From Ruminococcaceae bacterium R-25 (GTDB lineage: Bacteria; Bacillota; Clostridia; Saccharofermentanales; Saccharofermentanaceae): a stretch of 64,000 nucleotides of DNA. Shown in pieces: positions 7,157-16,148 of this stretch (positions are counted from its first letter, which is position 1; each line of letters opens with the position of its first letter). The position numbers and the translations under genes were made by a program. The notes under the pieces were generated by a model. The model saw only the letters and a list, made by a program, of their open reading frames with translations. It made no database searches and was not told the origin of the DNA. The DNA lies in assembly GCA_003149065.1 (NCBI GenBank), contig QGFZ01000001.1, positions 186,001-250,000 on the forward strand, written 5' to 3'.

Positions 7157-10100
7157 GCGGCTTTTGTCACTTACATCTTCATACGGAATTTAGTCTTCTT
7201 GACGGCGCGATCAAGATAAAGGATCTTGCGCAAAGACTTAAGGATATGGGCATGACTTCATGCGCCATAACCGATCACGGCGTAATGTACGGCGCAGTAT
7301 CTTTTTACCGTGAGATGAAGGCTAACGGGATCCATCCTATAATCGGATGCGAAGTCTATGTCGCACCGGGTTCAAGATTTGATAAGACAGCGGTACCCGG
7401 CAGGGAAGACAAATACTATAATCACCTGATCCTTCTTGCAAAAGATAATGTAGGTCTTGCAAACCTCAACAGGCTTGTATCTGCAGGCTTTACTGAAGGC
7501 TTTTACAGACGTCCTAGGATCGATGAGGAACTCCTTGAGAAGTGGCACGAAGGATTGATATGCCTTTCCGGATGCATAGCCGGAAAGTTGTCTTCGTTTA
7601 TCCTCAACGGCGAACCTGAGAAGGCTGCGCAGACTGCCATTTGGTATGACAATCTTTTCGGCAGAGGCAATTACTATCTTGAGATACAGGCAAATACCAC
7701 GCCCGAACAGGCAAAGGTAAATGCTGCGCTGGTCAAGCTCTCAAATGAGACAGGCATTCCTCTTGTAGCCACCAATGACTGCCATTACCTTTTAAAAGAT
7801 GACTATGAAGCCCAGGATATTCTCCTTTGCATTTCAACAGCTGCGAGGATCGACGACGAGAACAGAATGCGTATGTCCTGTAATGATTTTTATGTGAAGT
7901 CAGAGACAGAGATGAGACGCTTTTTCCCTGAGCTTTCCGAGGCTATCGAGAATACAGGTAAGATCGCTGACATGTGTCATGCGGAATATGATTTTGAGAC
8001 CATTCATCTTCCTGTTTATGAAGTTCCTGAAGGTTATAAGGATCACGCCGAATATCTTGCTGATCTTACATACAAAGGACTTAAGAAGAGATTTGAGATA
8101 ACGCCTCCCACGGGAAGCGTTGATGACTATATGAAACGCGCCGAATATGAGCTTTCCGTTATCAACAGCATGGGTTATACGGATTACTATCTCATAGTCT
8201 GGGATTTCATAAATTATGCGAAGACACACGGCGTTATCGTAGGACCGGGAAGAGGTTCCGGTGCAGGTTCATTAGTCGCATATGCGGTAGGTATTACTGA
8301 TATCGACCCGATAAGATACGGACTTGTTTTCGAGAGATTTTTAAACGCTGAAAGAGTATCGATGCCGGACTTCGACGTTGACTTCAACGATGAGCGAAGA
8401 CAGATAGCGATTGATTATGTTACCGAAAAATACGGAAAGACAAGAGTTGCTCACGTAATCACTTTCGGTACGCTCGCCGCAAGGCAGGCCGTTAAGGACG
8501 TTGCGAGAGTTCTCAACATGCCTATCGCGCAGAGCAACAAGCTCACGAAGATGATACCGTTTACGATTGGAATGACGCTTAAGCAGGCGCTCGAGATAAG
8601 TACGGAATTCAAGGAAGCTTACGACACCGATCCTGAAGCACGGAAAGTCATCGATATGGCTATGCGTGTAGAAGGACTTCCGAGAAATGCTGGAACGCAT
8701 GCCGCGGGAATAATCATATCCGGTAAGGATATTACCGATATCGCGCCTTTGGCAGTTAATGACGATACTGTCGCTGTACAGTTTGCAAAAACTGACGTTG
8801 AGAGCATAGGACTTCTGAAGTTCGACTTTTTGGGCCTTAGGACTCTTACTGTTTTGCAGGACTGCGTAGAGCTCGTAAAAGAAAACTATGGAAAGACGAT
8901 CGATCTCGACCGGATACCGTTAGATGATCCTGAAATATTTAAGATGATTGGAAGAGGCGAGACAGTCGGTATATTCCAGCTCGAGAGCCGCGGAATGACA
9001 TCATTCATGAAGCAGTTAGAACCGGGAAGCTTAGAAGATATCATCGCAGGAATCTCACTTTACAGACCGGGTCCTATGGATCAGATCCCGAAGTATGTTG
9101 ACTGCAAGAAAAATCCTTCCCACATCACATACGACCATCCGCTCTTAGAGCCCATCCTTAATGTCACTTACGGATGCGCGATATATCAGGAACAGGTAAT
9201 GCAGATCGTAAGAGATCTTGCTGGTTTTTCCATGGGACAGTCTGACAATATCAGACGTGCGATGAGCAAAAAGAAGAAGTCCATAATGGAGAATTACAGA
9301 AATCTCTTCATGTATGGCGGCATAGATGACAAAGGACGCCAGATCGACGGCTGTATCAAGCGCGGTGTTCCTGAAAAGACTGCAGCAAAGATCTTCGATG
9401 ATGTAGCGGGATTTGCCGGTTATGCATTCAACAAATCCCATGCGGCATGTTATGCGGTCGTAGGTTACTGGACTGCATACTTTAAGTATTACTATCCGAC
9501 TGAATTCATGGCTGCAACGCTCAATTCTTTCAGAAACGATCTGGGAAAAGCTTCGTATTATATTTCCTGCTGCTCTGCAATGGGAATAGAAGTCCTGCCT
9601 CCTGATATCAATAAGAGCCGCGAGCGTTTTACAACAGAAGGCGACCGCAAGATAAGGATCGGATTATCCGTAATCAAGAATGTCGGCGAAGGCGCTGTTC
9701 TTGATATCTTAAGAGACAGGGAAAAGAACGGCGAATATAAGTCTTTTGAAGACTTCGTCGTAAGAGGCGCGAAGATAGGCGTAAAGAAGAATGTCGCAGA
9801 GGCTTTGATCCTCGCGTCATGCATGGATGCATTCGGACTTACCAGAGCACAGATGACAGCATGTGTGCAGACCGAACTCGAAAAGCTCGTTCATGAAGAG
9901 AGCCGCAATATCGAAGGTCAGTTGTCGCTCTTTGATTTCGGCGGCGCAGAGTCAGCAGGACCGTCTATATTTATACCGGACATACCTGAATATCCTGAAG
10001 CGCAGAAACTCGGTTACGAGAAGGAAATGGTCGGAATATACCTGTCCGGAAATCCGCTTGCTTCATATACAAAGCTGATATCCGAGATCGCTACTTTCGA

Positions 10101-10815
10101 TATGTCCGAAGCATCGGACATCTTGTCGCTCTCCGGAAGTGATGCGTTAGATGACGGCAAACAGGTCGCTATGTGCGGAATGGTAACAGATAAGCGCACT
10201 GGCTATACGAAGAAAAAGACCATGATGAGCACGATCACCTGTGAAGACTTAAGCGGCGCATTTGAAGTGCTTTTATTCGGAAAGAATTTCGATACATACA
10301 ACAGAATGGTTGAGAAGAACAAGCCTTATCTCTTCGTCGGAAGAAGGCAGATGAGAGAAGGCGGAGAGCTCTCGATGTTCGCAGATTCCGTATTCGAGTT
10401 ATCTGACGATCCCGCATTCCTTAGCATGATTAGAAATGACAAGGGGTATCAGACTGCATTAAGGGAAAGAGACGGTGCACAGATCGCAAAGCCCGTTCAG
10501 GCACCTGTTGTAAATACCAAGGTTTCTTCTGCCGCTCCTGCAGAGCCTAAGAAAGAAACTCCTGCCAAGGCTCCCATAAATGAGACAGGTGGAGGAGTCT
10601 TAAGGATCTGTTATTCGGGCAGACCTGATTCAAAGGGCTTTAACAGGCTTTTGAACTTCCTTGCATATTTCCACGGCAACATGCCTGTTGAGGTTTTATT
10701 TGAAGCTGATAAGAGCGTATTAAGGCTCGATAACATGTGCAGCATAGCGCCTGAAGAAGGAGTTTTAAAAAAGCTGGCAGAACTTGTCGGCGAAGATAAT
10801 ATTGAGATGATGTAA
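7153..10815 (+). CDS. dnaE: DNA polymerase III subunit alpha
   Basis: A 1220-residue DnaE-type polymerase. Residues 1-~270 form the PHP domain (FCHLHLHTEFSLLDGA, ITDHGVMYGA). The polymerase core shows GPGRGSGAGSLVAYA, PDFDVDFNDERR with the catalytic Asp pair, LYRPGPMDQIPKY and FNKSHAACYAVVGYWTAYFK. An OB-fold follows near residue 1000 (VAMCGMVTDKRTGYTKKK), then a ~70-residue C-terminal domain ending in EDNIEMM. The start overlaps uvrB by 4 bases, implying translational coupling. Firmicutes usually also carry PolC; that gene is not here. Placement in an SOS-type operon would tie this polymerase to repair. Confidence 0.97.
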   Translation: MSGFCHLHLHTEFSLLDGAIKIKDLAQRLKDMGMTSCAITDHGVMYGAVSFYREMKANGIHPIIGCEVYVAPGSRFDKTAVPGREDKYYNHLILLAKDNVGLANLNRLVSAGFTEGFYRRPRIDEELLEKWHEGLICLSGCIAGKLSSFILNGEPEKAAQTAIWYDNLFGRGNYYLEIQANTTPEQAKVNAALVKLSNETGIPLVATNDCHYLLKDDYEAQDILLCISTAARIDDENRMRMSCNDFYVKSETEMRRFFPELSEAIENTGKIADMCHAEYDFETIHLPVYEVPEGYKDHAEYLADLTYKGLKKRFEITPPTGSVDDYMKRAEYELSVINSMGYTDYYLIVWDFINYAKTHGVIVGPGRGSGAGSLVAYAVGITDIDPIRYGLVFERFLNAERVSMPDFDVDFNDERRQIAIDYVTEKYGKTRVAHVITFGTLAARQAVKDVARVLNMPIAQSNKLTKMIPFTIGMTLKQALEISTEFKEAYDTDPEARKVIDMAMRVEGLPRNAGTHAAGIIISGKDITDIAPLAVNDDTVAVQFAKTDVESIGLLKFDFLGLRTLTVLQDCVELVKENYGKTIDLDRIPLDDPEIFKMIGRGETVGIFQLESRGMTSFMKQLEPGSLEDIIAGISLYRPGPMDQIPKYVDCKKNPSHITYDHPLLEPILNVTYGCAIYQEQVMQIVRDLAGFSMGQSDNIRRAMSKKKKSIMENYRNLFMYGGIDDKGRQIDGCIKRGVPEKTAAKIFDDVAGFAGYAFNKSHAACYAVVGYWTAYFKYYYPTEFMAATLNSFRNDLGKASYYISCCSAMGIEVLPPDINKSRERFTTEGDRKIRIGLSVIKNVGEGAVLDILRDREKNGEYKSFEDFVVRGAKIGVKKNVAEALILASCMDAFGLTRAQMTACVQTELEKLVHEESRNIEGQLSLFDFGGAESAGPSIFIPDIPEYPEAQKLGYEKEMVGIYLSGNPLASYTKLISEIATFDMSEASDILSLSGSDALDDGKQVAMCGMVTDKRTGYTKKKTMMSTITCEDLSGAFEVLLFGKNFDTYNRMVEKNKPYLFVGRRQMREGGELSMFADSVFELSDDPAFLSMIRNDKGYQTALRERDGAQIAKPVQAPVVNTKVSSAAPAEPKKETPAKAPINETGGGVLRICYSGRPDSKGFNRLLNFLAYFHGNMPVEVLFEADKSVLRLDNMCSIAPEEGVLKKLAELVGEDNIEMM

Positions 10816-10828
10816 AAGGAGGTAACCC

Positions 10829-11578
10829 ATGGACGAACAAAAGGTAGCCGAACTTAACAGAATGATAAGAGAAAGCAAGCATATCGTCTTCTTTGGAGGC
10901 GCCGGAGTATCGACAGAGAGCGGTATTCCCGACTTCAGGAGTAAGGACGGCCTTTATAACCAGCACGATGTTAAATTCGACAGGTACAGTCCGGAATACC
11001 TCCTGAGTATCGACTGCCTTGTCGATCACCCGGATGTCTTCTATGAGTTCTACAGACAGAAACTCAATACTGCAGGGATCGAGCCTAACAGAGCTCACTA
11101 TAAGCTTGCAGAAATGGAGAAGGCGGGTAAGCTCGACGGTATTATCACGCAGAATATCGACGGCCTTCACCAGAGGGCGGGAAGCAAGAACGTACAGGAA
11201 GTTCACGGCACGACTTACAGGAACTACTGCATGAAGTGCCATGAGAAATATCCTTATGATTTCATCTTCAAGTCTGAAGGTCCCATCCCCAAGTGTCCCA
11301 AATGCGGCGGCATGGTAAGGCCTGATGTTACTTTATATGGTGAAGGTCTGCCTCAAACAGCATGGATAGAATCCAAAAGGCTCGTATTCAGAGCTGACTG
11401 CCTTATTATCGGAGGCACATCTCTTGCAGTACAGCCGGCAGCTTCATTAGCTTATGACTTCAACGGTAAGTATCTGATAATAATCAACAGGGATAAGACA
11501 TTTGCTGACAGAAATGCCCAGCTCGTATTCCATGACAATATAACGGAGGTTTTGGACTCCATCAATCTGGAAGACTAA
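10829..11578 (+). CDS. NAD-dependent protein deacylase, Sir2 family
   Basis: A 249-residue sirtuin that removes acyl groups from lysines using NAD. It shows GGAGVSTESGIPDFRS (NAD-binding, 23-38), TQNIDGLH (107-114), the catalytic His126 in EVHGT, and a zinc ribbon of Cys134, Cys137, Cys156 and Cys159. The form is that of a stand-alone housekeeping sirtuin with nothing fused to it. AAAAGGAGG precedes the ATG at good spacing and the gap to dnaE is 13 bases, so it is probably the last gene of the uvrB-dnaE transcript. Confidence 0.95.
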   Translation: MDEQKVAELNRMIRESKHIVFFGGAGVSTESGIPDFRSKDGLYNQHDVKFDRYSPEYLLSIDCLVDHPDVFYEFYRQKLNTAGIEPNRAHYKLAEMEKAGKLDGIITQNIDGLHQRAGSKNVQEVHGTTYRNYCMKCHEKYPYDFIFKSEGPIPKCPKCGGMVRPDVTLYGEGLPQTAWIESKRLVFRADCLIIGGTSLAVQPAASLAYDFNGKYLIIINRDKTFADRNAQLVFHDNITEVLDSINLED

Positions 11579-11680
11579 AATCATTAATTCTTGATGTTTT
11601 AATTTATTGTTTACAACAGGTTTCAAAAACTAAAAAATCCGAATGCTATACTCACGGTATAAAGAGCGGAGGAATTTGCT

Positions 11681-13144
11681 ATGAAGCCGGGCAAGAAGAT
11701 GTTTTCTGTTAAATGGAAGATGTACATCTTTATAACTATTACCGTTTTGGTAGTAGCTTTAGGTACGGCTGCAATCGCTTTTTCGACCAGTGTTGCCCAG
11801 ATAGACAGATATTACAAGCAGAGCGCTTCTGACAATGCCAGGAACTTCGCTTCCATGGTTGACGGCGATTATCTTGCCAGACTCAAGGAAGCAGCGGCTT
11901 CAGATGAATTCCAGGAATTAAGGGTAAGGGCAGAAGCAGAGGAAAACGAAGAGCTTATCGAAGAATATCTCAAAGAGCACGATCTCTGGGAAGGATATTA
12001 TGAGATAAGGACCAAGATCACCGAATATCTGTCCAACATGGAGGAGATCGAATATATCTATATCATTGCACACGGTGATAAGTATGCTACTCATGACATG
12101 TATCTGGTTGACGATGAAGAAAACCCTCTTTATGAGACAGGCTACTATGAAGAGCGTGAAGCTGAACTCCGCGGCAAGGATCTTGAAAATCTGGAAGAAC
12201 CTACTATCTCTAACGGAGACTGGGGATGGCTCTGTTCAGACTTTAAGCCGGTATACGATTCAAAAGGTAACTGTGTCTGCATAGTCGGATGCGATTACAG
12301 CATGGACGAAGTTATGGCTGAAAGACAGTCTTTCCTTGTAGGTCTTATCGGCGGCGCTTTTGTTTTCGCTATTATCGTTCTGATCGGTTCGATGCTTTTC
12401 ATCAGGAATGTAGTTGCAGAACCAATCAAGGCAATGACTAAGGAAATGAACAGATTCAATCCTTACAAACTGAAGGATTACGATACTGCCGGAGTGATCG
12501 ATCTGGATATTCACAGTAACGATGAGATCGCTGAACTATATAACGGAATCAAGGCTATGCAGATCAGGATCATCGATTATCTTAAAGAAAAGATCCAGGT
12601 TGAAAATGACCTTAAATATAAGGAACAGAGGATCGACAAACTCAGCATTGAGTCTTATAAGGATGCACTTACCGGTGTAGGTAACAAGGCAGCATTTATC
12701 AAGAAGACCGATGAGATGAAGTACCGCATTTCTAAAGAAGGTGAAGAGTTCGCGGTCGTTATGGTTGACCTTAACAACTTAAAGCATGTTAACGACCATT
12801 GCGGACATGAGGCAGGCGACACTTACATCAAGGGGTGCTGCCACAGCATCTGTGAAGTGTTTAAGCATTCACCCGTATTCAGGATTGGCGGAGATGAGTT
12901 TGCCGTAATCTTAAAAGGCACTGATTTCGAGCACCGCACATCTTTAACAGAAGAGCTTAAGAAGAGTTTTGAAAGATCTTTCCTTAAGGAAGATGAAGAT
13001 ATCTGGTACCGCTATTCTGCTGCTGTCGGTATGGCTGAAAAGATGCCCGAAGATACAACTTTTGATTCAGTATTTAACCGCGCCGATAAGGCAATGTACG
13101 AAGATAAGACCGCATTCAAGAATAAATATGGTTCTGTCCGTTGA
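11681..13144 (+). CDS. membrane-bound diguanylate cyclase with extracellular sensor
   Basis: A 487-residue c-di-GMP synthase. Transmembrane helix 1 is at about 14-36, a sensor domain of ~180 residues lies outside (37-217, Cache-like arrangement of helices then WLCSDFKPVYDSKGNCVCIVGCD), helix 2 is at 218-242, a HAMP-like linker follows to about 300, then the GGDEF domain (325-487). The active-site motif RIGGDEF (GGDEF 403-407) is intact, so it should be catalytic. The inhibitory I-site (RxxD) is replaced by FKHS, so product inhibition at that site is not expected. The ligand is unknown. A TATACT box lies at 11647-11652, and GGAGG precedes the ATG. Confidence 0.9.
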   Translation: MKPGKKMFSVKWKMYIFITITVLVVALGTAAIAFSTSVAQIDRYYKQSASDNARNFASMVDGDYLARLKEAAASDEFQELRVRAEAEENEELIEEYLKEHDLWEGYYEIRTKITEYLSNMEEIEYIYIIAHGDKYATHDMYLVDDEENPLYETGYYEEREAELRGKDLENLEEPTISNGDWGWLCSDFKPVYDSKGNCVCIVGCDYSMDEVMAERQSFLVGLIGGAFVFAIIVLIGSMLFIRNVVAEPIKAMTKEMNRFNPYKLKDYDTAGVIDLDIHSNDEIAELYNGIKAMQIRIIDYLKEKIQVENDLKYKEQRIDKLSIESYKDALTGVGNKAAFIKKTDEMKYRISKEGEEFAVVMVDLNNLKHVNDHCGHEAGDTYIKGCCHSICEVFKHSPVFRIGGDEFAVILKGTDFEHRTSLTEELKKSFERSFLKEDEDIWYRYSAAVGMAEKMPEDTTFDSVFNRADKAMYEDKTAFKNKYGSVR

Positions 13145-13270
13145 TCTTTTCATAAAATATAACGCCGATACGCATTTCAAATTCCCTTGACCTTTTAGGG
13201 TATAATAGCTCTGAAATCATATTATGCTGATTCGGATAATAATGTCCGAAAAGATTGGGAAGATCAGGCT

Positions 13271-14941
13271 ATGGGGAAAATTAGGAAAAGCAGAAAGATC
13301 GTAATAACGGTATTCCTGATATTGACGGTAGTGGCAACGGGTATTGCCGCATTTAGCAGTTATAAGTCGTCTACATCAGGTATGGCGACTGATATCAATG
13401 ATGTTGTCGAAAATGGAACTCCGCAGATAGGAGATAAGCTTTATCTGTTCTGTTATCAGGAACAGCTGTTTGAAGTGGGAGATAATCTGGTTGTATTTGA
13501 AACTTATCTTGAGGACGAGGACCTCAATATATGCGTTCCTATCGAATGCGAAGGAAAGTTAAGCTACAGATTCAGTGCTGAGGTCGTTGAGACCGATCCC
13601 GGTATTCCTGACAAGTTCGCCAAAGGCTGCAGGGATTATTACCAGGAGCTGTACGATAAAATTCAGGCCAAAAAGGCGACTGTCGATCCGGGTGATTCGG
13701 AAACTATGGAAAGGATCCGCAAGGCTGAAGAACTGACCGAGGGGTTTCTTTCTGATGAAACTTATGAGCGTGACAAAAACTCAATCACGTCTTATTCATT
13801 CAGAGCCACAAATACAGTAGATTATTTCACCATTGCATCTGTCTCGAAAATTGCAGCGGCAGTGCTTGCAATTGTTTTGCTCTATGCCGTGCTCGGTATT
13901 TGGATAAGCGGAAAAAAGCTGGCTTTAGGGAGCATAGCTCTAGTCCTGACCATAAGCATTATAAGCGGTGTGATCTTCAGAAAAGATATAGCAACTATGG
14001 CGTCTATAAAAGAATATGCGCCGGGCATGTATACGTGCAATATAACGAATGATTACTATCTGGATGAGATGCTCTCAACGGATTTCAAGGACACGGATTC
14101 TCTTATCTCGTTTTTGAGCAAAAAACTCCTTGGAGGAATGACACTCCCGATCGATGCCCATCATTTCGGATGCTCGTCTTTCAGCTGCGTAACACCTGAA
14201 GGAACGCATCTGTTCGGCCGCAACTACGATTATATGGATACAAACGGAATGGTGATCTATTCGAACCGAGAAGGCTGCTATGCTTCGATTGCCGTATGTG
14301 ATCTCCAGTGGGCAAGATTTGCGGGAGTTGATCCTATCGCCAAGCCGGATTCTCTTCTCGGAAGATTCGTTTTAAGGGGTGCTGCTCCTATCATGTGTGT
14401 TGACGGCTTTAATGACCAGGGCCTTGGCATCTCTATCCTGTCACTCGATGCCGATGAGAACAGACCTGATACCGGTAAGACGGATACGATAATTATTCTT
14501 GCCATTAGAGGGATATTGGATAAATGTGCCAATGTTGATGAAGCTGTTGCATTTTTGTCTTCTTATGACGTACATTCCATGTTCGATAAGGAAAATCACC
14601 TGTTTATTACCGATAAGTCCGGAAAGAGCGTGATCGCTGAATGGGTAAACGATGAATTGACCATTACCGAGATCAATTGCGTTACAAATTACGTCATTGC
14701 TACACATGAGTATGATGAAGACAGACGATTTGTGGTGATGAAGACCAAGCTTGACGAAGTAAACGGCGTCTTGTCTTTGGAAGAGGCCTTAGATCTCCTG
14801 AATGCCGCTTCACAGAATTCAGAAAGCAGCGTCCAGACAGAATGGTCCTGCGTCTACGATCTGGATAACTTTGTCCTTTACATCTATAACGACAATGACA
14901 GGAATAAGGTCTATAAGATAACGCCTGAAACATTTAAGTAG
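13271..14941 (+). CDS. membrane-anchored Ntn hydrolase of the C45 / linear amide hydrolase type
   Basis: A 556-residue protein with a transmembrane helix at about 9-28, a polar loop of ~150 residues, two more helices (about 187-208 and 217-234) and a C-terminal hydrolase domain from about 260. That domain has CSSFSCVTPEGTHLFGRNYDY: Cys301 stands 16 residues before Arg317 and 19 before Asp320, the spacing seen in choloylglycine-hydrolase and C45 peptidase relatives. These cleave amide bonds of small molecules after exposing the Cys as a new N terminus, so cleavage before Cys301 is predicted. Three upstream helices put the domain outside the cell. The substrate is unknown. A TATAAT at 13201-13206 is the likely -10 box. 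Confidence 0.75.
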   Translation: MGKIRKSRKIVITVFLILTVVATGIAAFSSYKSSTSGMATDINDVVENGTPQIGDKLYLFCYQEQLFEVGDNLVVFETYLEDEDLNICVPIECEGKLSYRFSAEVVETDPGIPDKFAKGCRDYYQELYDKIQAKKATVDPGDSETMERIRKAEELTEGFLSDETYERDKNSITSYSFRATNTVDYFTIASVSKIAAAVLAIVLLYAVLGIWISGKKLALGSIALVLTISIISGVIFRKDIATMASIKEYAPGMYTCNITNDYYLDEMLSTDFKDTDSLISFLSKKLLGGMTLPIDAHHFGCSSFSCVTPEGTHLFGRNYDYMDTNGMVIYSNREGCYASIAVCDLQWARFAGVDPIAKPDSLLGRFVLRGAAPIMCVDGFNDQGLGISILSLDADENRPDTGKTDTIIILAIRGILDKCANVDEAVAFLSSYDVHSMFDKENHLFITDKSGKSVIAEWVNDELTITEINCVTNYVIATHEYDEDRRFVVMKTKLDEVNGVLSLEEALDLLNAASQNSESSVQTEWSCVYDLDNFVLYIYNDNDRNKVYKITPETFK

Positions 14942-14953
14942 CGAAGACCGATC

Positions 14954-14998
14954 ATAACTGTTGCCGGAGCATGCCGGCGATCTCAAAACAGTTATTTC
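14954..14998 (+). terminator. two-part hairpin after the amidohydrolase gene
   Basis: ATAACTGTT (14954-14962) pairs with AACAGTTAT (14987-14995), and inside it GCCGG (14963-14967) pairs with CCGGC (14974-14978). Only a short T run follows (TTT, then CGACCCTCTTT), so it is a moderate terminator at best. A TATAAT -10 box for pfkA follows at 15020-15025. Confidence 0.55.
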
Positions 14999-15063
14999 GA
15001 CCCTCTTTATTATTTAGTGTATAATAATCTCTGAAAATCTATTGATGTTTCGGAGGCATTTGT

Positions 15064-16119
15064 ATGGGCAGACTTCTTTATGACGAGAGTAACCTTCCCG
15101 AGATCAGCAGCCTTAAGGCTTTAAATTACGACGAAGTAGATAAGAGCACCGTTGAACCTATCAAGCGCGTAGGCGTACTTACGAGCGGCGGTGATGCTCC
15201 GGGAATGAATGCGGCAATAAGAGCCGTTGTAAGAGCCGGTATAAATGCAGGATTTGAGATGTATGGCGTAACCAGAGGCTATCACGGTCTTTGGAAAGGT
15301 GAGATAAAGCAGCTTGACGGCAGAAGCGTATCTGAGACTCTTCAGAGAGGCGGTACATTCCTCATGACAGCAAGATCACAGACCTTCATGACTGATCAGG
15401 GCGTTCTTAAGGGTGCCAAGATGATGGAAGCTTACGATCTTGATGCGCTTATCGTAATCGGCGGCGACGGTTCCTATAAGGGCGCTAGAGCTCTTGCAAG
15501 GATCGGAATCCCCGTTATCGGTTTGCCGGGTACGATCGACAACGATATCGCATCCACCGAATATACGATCGGTTACGATACGGCAATGAATACTGCTATG
15601 CAGTGCATCGATAAGCTCAGAGATACGGCTTCATCACATGAGCGCTGCAGCGTTATCGAAGTAATGGGCAGACACGCAGGCTGGATCGCACTTAACGTAG
15701 GTATCGCTACAGGTGCTGAGAGCATCCTCATTCCCGAAGTTCCTTATGACTTCAATAAAGACGTTTTAAGAGTGATCCTTGACGGCAGAAATACCGGCAA
15801 GAAGCACTATATCGTTATCGTTGCAGAAGGTGTAGGCCACGCTGATGATATCGCTAAGCAGATCGAAGAGGCTACCGGTATCGAGGCCCGTCCCACTATC
15901 CTGGGACACCTCCAGAGAGGCGGTTCACCGACATTAAGAGACAGGACTATGGCAAGCCTTATGGGCATCAAGGCTATTGACTGCCTCGTTGAGAAGAGAT
16001 TTAACAGACTTGTAGTACAGCAGCACGGAGAGATCTCCGATGTTGATATCGAGGAAGGTCTTGCAATGACAAAGACCATTACTCCCGACATCATCGAGAA
16101 CGCAAAGCGGCTTGGCTGA
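15064..16119 (+). CDS. pfkA: ATP-dependent 6-phosphofructokinase
   Basis: A 351-residue PfkA-family enzyme, phosphorylating fructose 6-phosphate to the 1,6-bisphosphate in glycolysis. Signature pieces are VLTSGGDAPGMNAAIRA (39-55), the catalytic loop PGTIDNDI, EVMGRHAGWIA and GHLQRGGSPT. The GGDAPGMN form fits the ATP-dependent bacterial enzyme. It is about 30 residues longer than the usual ~320 because of an N-terminal extension (MGRLLYDESNLPEISSLKAL...). The extension seems real: CGGAGG lies 8 bases before the ATG at 15064 and no later start has a binding site. Confidence 0.96.
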   Translation: MGRLLYDESNLPEISSLKALNYDEVDKSTVEPIKRVGVLTSGGDAPGMNAAIRAVVRAGINAGFEMYGVTRGYHGLWKGEIKQLDGRSVSETLQRGGTFLMTARSQTFMTDQGVLKGAKMMEAYDLDALIVIGGDGSYKGARALARIGIPVIGLPGTIDNDIASTEYTIGYDTAMNTAMQCIDKLRDTASSHERCSVIEVMGRHAGWIALNVGIATGAESILIPEVPYDFNKDVLRVILDGRNTGKKHYIVIVAEGVGHADDIAKQIEEATGIEARPTILGHLQRGGSPTLRDRTMASLMGIKAIDCLVEKRFNRLVVQQHGEISDVDIEEGLAMTKTITPDIIENAKRLG

Positions 16120-16148
16120 TTCTGCAGGTCAGTAGGGGATAGTTGACT

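Noticed and set aside
10829..11578. Sir2 plus HerA-like ATPase as a SIR2-HerA defence pair
   Set aside because: The sirtuin is a normal stand-alone deacylase with a zinc ribbon in a repair operon, 46 kb from the HerA-like gene.
13187..13206. TTGACC with TATAAT as the promoter of the Ntn hydrolase gene
   Set aside because: The boxes are only 8 bases apart; only the TATAAT is kept as a likely -10 box.
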